DNA of 14,580 nucleotides from CAMTUW01 sp947085035 (lineage in GTDB: Bacteria > Actinomycetota > Coriobacteriia > Anaerosomatales > PHET01). The notes beneath the pieces are model-generated. The model saw only the letters and a list, made by a program, of their open reading frames with translations. It searched no databases and had not been told where the DNA came from. The translations under genes were made by a program, and so were the position numbers. Shown here one piece after another: positions 14,565 to 14,580 of the stretch. The stretch covers positions 1-14,580 of the forward strand of contig CAMTUW010000027.1 in assembly GCA_947085035.1 (NCBI GenBank), written 5' to 3'. Position 1 is the first letter of the stretch; every line of letters starts with the position of its first letter.

Positions 14565-14578
14565 GCCCCTTCGGGGGC
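14565..14578. other. Small GC hairpin at the window edge
   Basis: GCCCC-TTCG-GGGGC is a 5-bp stem with a TTCG loop on the plus strand (CGAA on the minus strand). It lies about 26 nt upstream of the cytochrome b start, without a T-tract on the minus side. It may sit inside the end of an upstream gene: one minus-strand frame stops with TAG at 14552-14550, overlapping the ribosome site. The window is too short to decide. Confidence 0.35.
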
Positions 14579-14580
14579 GC

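Noticed and set aside
1..14580. tRNA, rRNA, insertion sequence or phage signatures
   Set aside because: I saw no cloverleaf, rRNA signature, transposase motif or terminal inverted repeats on either strand.

Overview
The window is a dense, GC-rich bacterial locus in which every convincing gene lies on the minus strand, so transcription runs from position 14580 towards 1. It encodes a respiratory electron-transfer system: an exported [NiFe] hydrogenase, four multihaem c-type cytochromes with 46 candidate haem-c attachment sites in total, an integral-membrane cytochrome b, an NHL beta-propeller membrane protein and a TPR membrane protein. The host is probably an anaerobic, H2-oxidising bacterium able to reduce metals or other extracellular acceptors. 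High GC, frequent GTG starts and the gene mix would fit a deep-branching actinobacterium (Coriobacteriia/Anaerosomatales-like) or another GC-rich metal-reducing lineage. That placement is an inference and nothing in the window proves it.

Layout in transcription order. (1) 14539-9736: a membrane cytochrome b followed by three multihaem cytochromes with 7, 13 and 20 haem-binding motifs, separated by only 13-64 nt; this looks like one operon for a quinol-linked electron conduit. The three cytochromes are built from shared blocks: a six-haem block (A) and a seven-haem block (B) combine as B, A+B and A+A+extra. (2) 9595-7046: after a 140-nt gap with an inverted repeat, a TPR protein and an NHL-repeat protein, each membrane-anchored. 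(3) 7045-6664: a 382-nt intergenic region with a Crp/Fnr-like palindrome and a possible promoter. (4) 6663-2078: Tat-exported hydrogenase small subunit, hydrogenase large subunit, then a secreted hexahaem cytochrome whose haem-motif layout resembles the nanowire cytochrome OmcS; the gaps are 24 and 17 nt and the Shine-Dalgarno sites are strong. A 13-bp-stem terminator (1992-2023) closes this operon. (5) 1909-1: a separate pair, an ATPase-like protein with a degenerate P-loop and the start of a single-pass membrane protein that runs off the window edge.

Proposed working model (inference): H2 is oxidised outside the cytoplasmic membrane by the hydrogenase. Electrons pass to the co-encoded OmcS-like cytochrome, which may polymerise into a conductive filament. 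The cytochrome b plus 7/13/20-haem cytochromes link the menaquinone pool to the same or another extracellular sink. Unusual details include a CxxCK haem motif, CX3CH and CX4CH motifs, a large subunit that ends exactly at the last active-site histidine, and an extra cysteine at the medial cluster of the small subunit.
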